The notes beneath the pieces are model-generated. The model made no database searches and had not been told where the DNA came from. It saw only the letters and a program-made list of their open reading frames with translations. Positions 6,170-7,834 of a stretch of 7,834 bases of DNA are shown piece after piece. Every line of letters begins with the position of its first letter. Within the stretch, counting starts at the first letter, position 1. The position numbers and the translations under genes were made by a program. This DNA is from Candidatus Heimdallarchaeota archaeon (GTDB lineage: Archaea > Asgardarchaeota > Heimdallarchaeia > Heimdallarchaeales > Heimdallarchaeaceae). Location of the stretch: assembly GCA_023139025.1 (NCBI GenBank), contig JAGLOH010000089.1, positions 1 to 7,834 of the forward strand, in the 5' to 3' direction.

Positions 6170-7234
6170 TTGTATAAAGAGGACGTACAGCGTCCTTTTG
6201 TCTTTAGAGGAAAGATGGACAAAAACAGATTACTAGAAGCTGAAATTGTTTCAGGAAAGAGGAATCCTTCAGTATACTCTAGTCTTTCTGAAGGGATGAG
6301 TTACTACGAGATTAAAAAACAAACTGAATTGGCAATTGATGTAGATAACATGCCTGCTATTCAAGGTTTAGCAGTCTCGAATAAATTTGCTGTCGCTGAA
6401 GCACTCAATTCAAAGAAAGGATATACTATGGTTGCTAGACGTGCAGCTAAGGGAGATAATAGTGCTCCAGAATTATTTTTCATGTTAAGATCTGCATTGG
6501 ATGAAAGGACTAGACCTATTTTTCGTAGACTAGCAAGACAAGTTATAATGAAATCTGCATTTGGAATCACTAGTCAAGGTATCAGAGGAGAAGTTTTCGT
6601 ACAAACAGAGTATGAAATAGGATTAGATGAGTTTGATATTGATGAAACACTCGAACGTTTTCTACAAAACAGAAGTAGGATTCTTCAAACAGAAGATATT
6701 GTAAGTTTAGAAAGAAAGGAAAGGATGAAAACAGCTGTTTTAATGTTTGATACTTCAGGTTCATTGTATGGAGAGAGGTTTACAACAGCAGCTTTGACTG
6801 TTGCTGTAATGTCTTATAATCTTTCTAGGGATAATTTTAGCGTAGTCCTTTTCAATACTCAAGCTTATACAATTAAACGAATTAAAGAAAGGGTGAAATC
6901 TGAGGAACTCATCAATAGAATCCTGGAAAGTGAAAGTGCTGGTTATACTAATATTGCTGAAGGATTAAGATTTGGTGGACTAGAACTTGACAAAATTAAG
7001 AAAAGAAATAAATTTGGTATCCTTGTAACAGATGGTGCTTTTAATAGGGGGGGCGATCCACGTCCATTATTAAAATATTTCCCCCGTTTGCATGTAATCT
7101 CACTTCCAAGTAAACATGATTGGGGTAGAAGGGTTTGCAAAGATTTGGCCAGACTTGGTGGAGGCAAATATGCAGAAGTATCAAGTCATCACCAAATACC
7201 ACGAATTCTGATGAAGTTACTTAGAGAAACATAG
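6170..7234 (+). CDS. VWA-domain protein, partner of the MoxR ATPase
   Basis: This 354-residue protein starts at TTG 6170 behind a near-perfect Shine-Dalgarno. The C-terminal half (about 186-354) is a von Willebrand A domain with an intact metal-ion-dependent adhesion site: Asp194, Ser196 and Ser198 in DTSGS, Thr260 in AGYTN, and Asp288 in LVTDGAF. The first half (about 1-185) has no signature I can name. It is charged and includes a conserved-looking basic stretch around RPIFRRLARQVIMKSAFGI (115-133). No signal peptide or membrane helix is visible, so it is probably cytoplasmic, as for CoxE/ViaA-type proteins and unlike surface VWA proteins. It lies 14 bp behind the MoxR gene and 4 bp before the next gene, so the three are almost certainly co-transcribed. 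The likely role is to link the ATPase to a client protein. The client is inferred, not shown. Confidence 0.9.
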   Translation: MYKEDVQRPFVFRGKMDKNRLLEAEIVSGKRNPSVYSSLSEGMSYYEIKKQTELAIDVDNMPAIQGLAVSNKFAVAEALNSKKGYTMVARRAAKGDNSAPELFFMLRSALDERTRPIFRRLARQVIMKSAFGITSQGIRGEVFVQTEYEIGLDEFDIDETLERFLQNRSRILQTEDIVSLERKERMKTAVLMFDTSGSLYGERFTTAALTVAVMSYNLSRDNFSVVLFNTQAYTIKRIKERVKSEELINRILESESAGYTNIAEGLRFGGLELDKIKKRNKFGILVTDGAFNRGGDPRPLLKYFPRLHVISLPSKHDWGRRVCKDLARLGGGKYAEVSSHHQIPRILMKLLRET

Positions 7235-7238
7235 GTGG

Positions 7239-7834
7239 GTGGAAAAGATCCAACCTAGTAAGAAGAGAAAAAAGAAAAATATTCCTTATTTAGGTCCAAA
7301 TCTTTTGTTCTATTGTTACGATTGTTCTTTGCCAATAATTAGCTCTAATACATGTCCCATCTGTGATAATGAAGTAAATTTGGTTCCTTTAACCCCTCCT
7401 TATGATGTAAGACCTTCAACCCCGTACGAGACCTCAGAAATTATAGAATTAATAAAAGTCACATTTGGCAATAATACAAATATAATACAGATGGATGACG
7501 TTTTGCTGCTCAATCATACTGGGTCTGAAGATCACATGGACGAAATTATTTTCTATGGAAAGAGTATTGGAACAAGAAGATATGATTTAACTTCCAATAG
7601 CTGGATTCTCAAGCTTAATGGTTATGGATTATCTTTATTGAATGGAAAGAAAATCAACAAATGGGTTATGATTGATGATGGAGCTATAGAATATATCATC
7701 AAAGGAGCTAGTGTTTTAATTCCAGGTATCATTGATGCTGATAAAAATATCAAAATTGGAAACTATATTGCTATTATAGATAAAAAAAACAAAGTAATAG
7801 CTGGAGGAATTGCAAGGCTAGATGATTCAGAAAG
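7239..7834 (+). CDS. Zinc-ribbon/PUA-domain PAPS-reductase-like protein (partial, 3' end beyond right edge)
   Basis: The frame is open from a GTG at 7239 to the window edge, giving 198 complete codons. An in-frame stop lies at 7212-7214 and no ATG occurs before codon 85, so this GTG is the best start. GGTGG directly before it may act as ribosome site. After a Lys-rich start, Cys26/Cys29 and Cys39/Cys42 form a zinc ribbon, followed by VPLTPPYDVRPS (49-60). Residues about 141-193 form a PUA RNA-binding domain (IDDGAIEYIIKGASVLIPGI, then an IKIGNYIAII strand and AGGIARL). This order matches archaeal proteins annotated as PAPS-reductase-like with a PUA domain, whose C-terminal ATP-pyrophosphatase/PAPS-reductase domain would lie beyond the window. 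Such proteins are suspected of sulfur transfer to RNA or sulfur metabolism, without firm proof. It is the third gene of the MoxR-VWA operon, 4 bp after the VWA stop. Confidence 0.8.
   Translation, partial: MEKIQPSKKRKKKNIPYLGPNLLFYCYDCSLPIISSNTCPICDNEVNLVPLTPPYDVRPSTPYETSEIIELIKVTFGNNTNIIQMDDVLLLNHTGSEDHMDEIIFYGKSIGTRRYDLTSNSWILKLNGYGLSLLNGKKINKWVMIDDGAIEYIIKGASVLIPGIIDADKNIKIGNYIAIIDKKNKVIAGGIARLDDSE

Noticed and set aside
5837..7167. Short minus-strand open frames under the MoxR and VWA genes
   Set aside because: They overlap well-supported AAA+ and VWA domains and show no protein signature of their own.

Overview
The window is AT-rich archaeal DNA. The best taxonomic marker is a full-length, intein-free large subunit (DP2) of the archaeal D-family DNA polymerase on the minus strand. 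PolD is found in Euryarchaeota, Asgard, DPANN, Thaumarchaeota and other deep lineages, but not in classical Crenarchaeota. An archaeosortase-type membrane protease/transpeptidase, archaeal-looking TATA elements and frequent GTG/TTG starts agree with this. I cannot fix the lineage from one window; an uncultured low-GC archaeon, possibly Asgard or euryarchaeal, is a reasonable guess.

Layout. Positions 1-745 (minus) hold a partial archaeosortase/exosortase-family gene that runs off the left edge. It carries a Cys-Arg-His active-site triad, and its last visible part holds an in-frame partial duplication with a 26-residue period. An 84-bp gap (746-829) with a T-run and a possible TATA element separates it from DP2. 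DP2 occupies 830-4390 (minus). A divergent intergenic region of about 144 bp (4391-4534) carries two perfect palindromes and leads into a plus-strand gene at 4535-5155 for a two-part protein with a RuvC/YqgF-like RNase H fold. After a 118-bp gap with a probable terminator and a good TATA/BRE promoter, a tight plus-strand operon follows: a MoxR-type AAA+ ATPase (5274-6155), a VWA-domain protein with an intact MIDAS (6170-7234), and the 5' part of a zinc-ribbon plus PUA protein (7239 to the right edge). The last matches the N-terminus of archaeal PUA-domain PAPS-reductase-like proteins.

How the genes may work together. DP2 is replication machinery and its neighbours need not be linked to it. 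The MoxR-VWA pair is a recognised architecture in which the ATPase remodels a target through the VWA partner, often to mature or activate a metal- or cofactor-dependent enzyme. The third gene sits 4 bp behind the VWA gene and probably encodes a sulfur-handling, RNA-associated ATP-pyrophosphatase-type enzyme. It is therefore the most attractive candidate client, and this trio is the most interesting possible undescribed system here. The link is inferred from gene order only. No tRNA, rRNA, CRISPR array or insertion sequence was seen.
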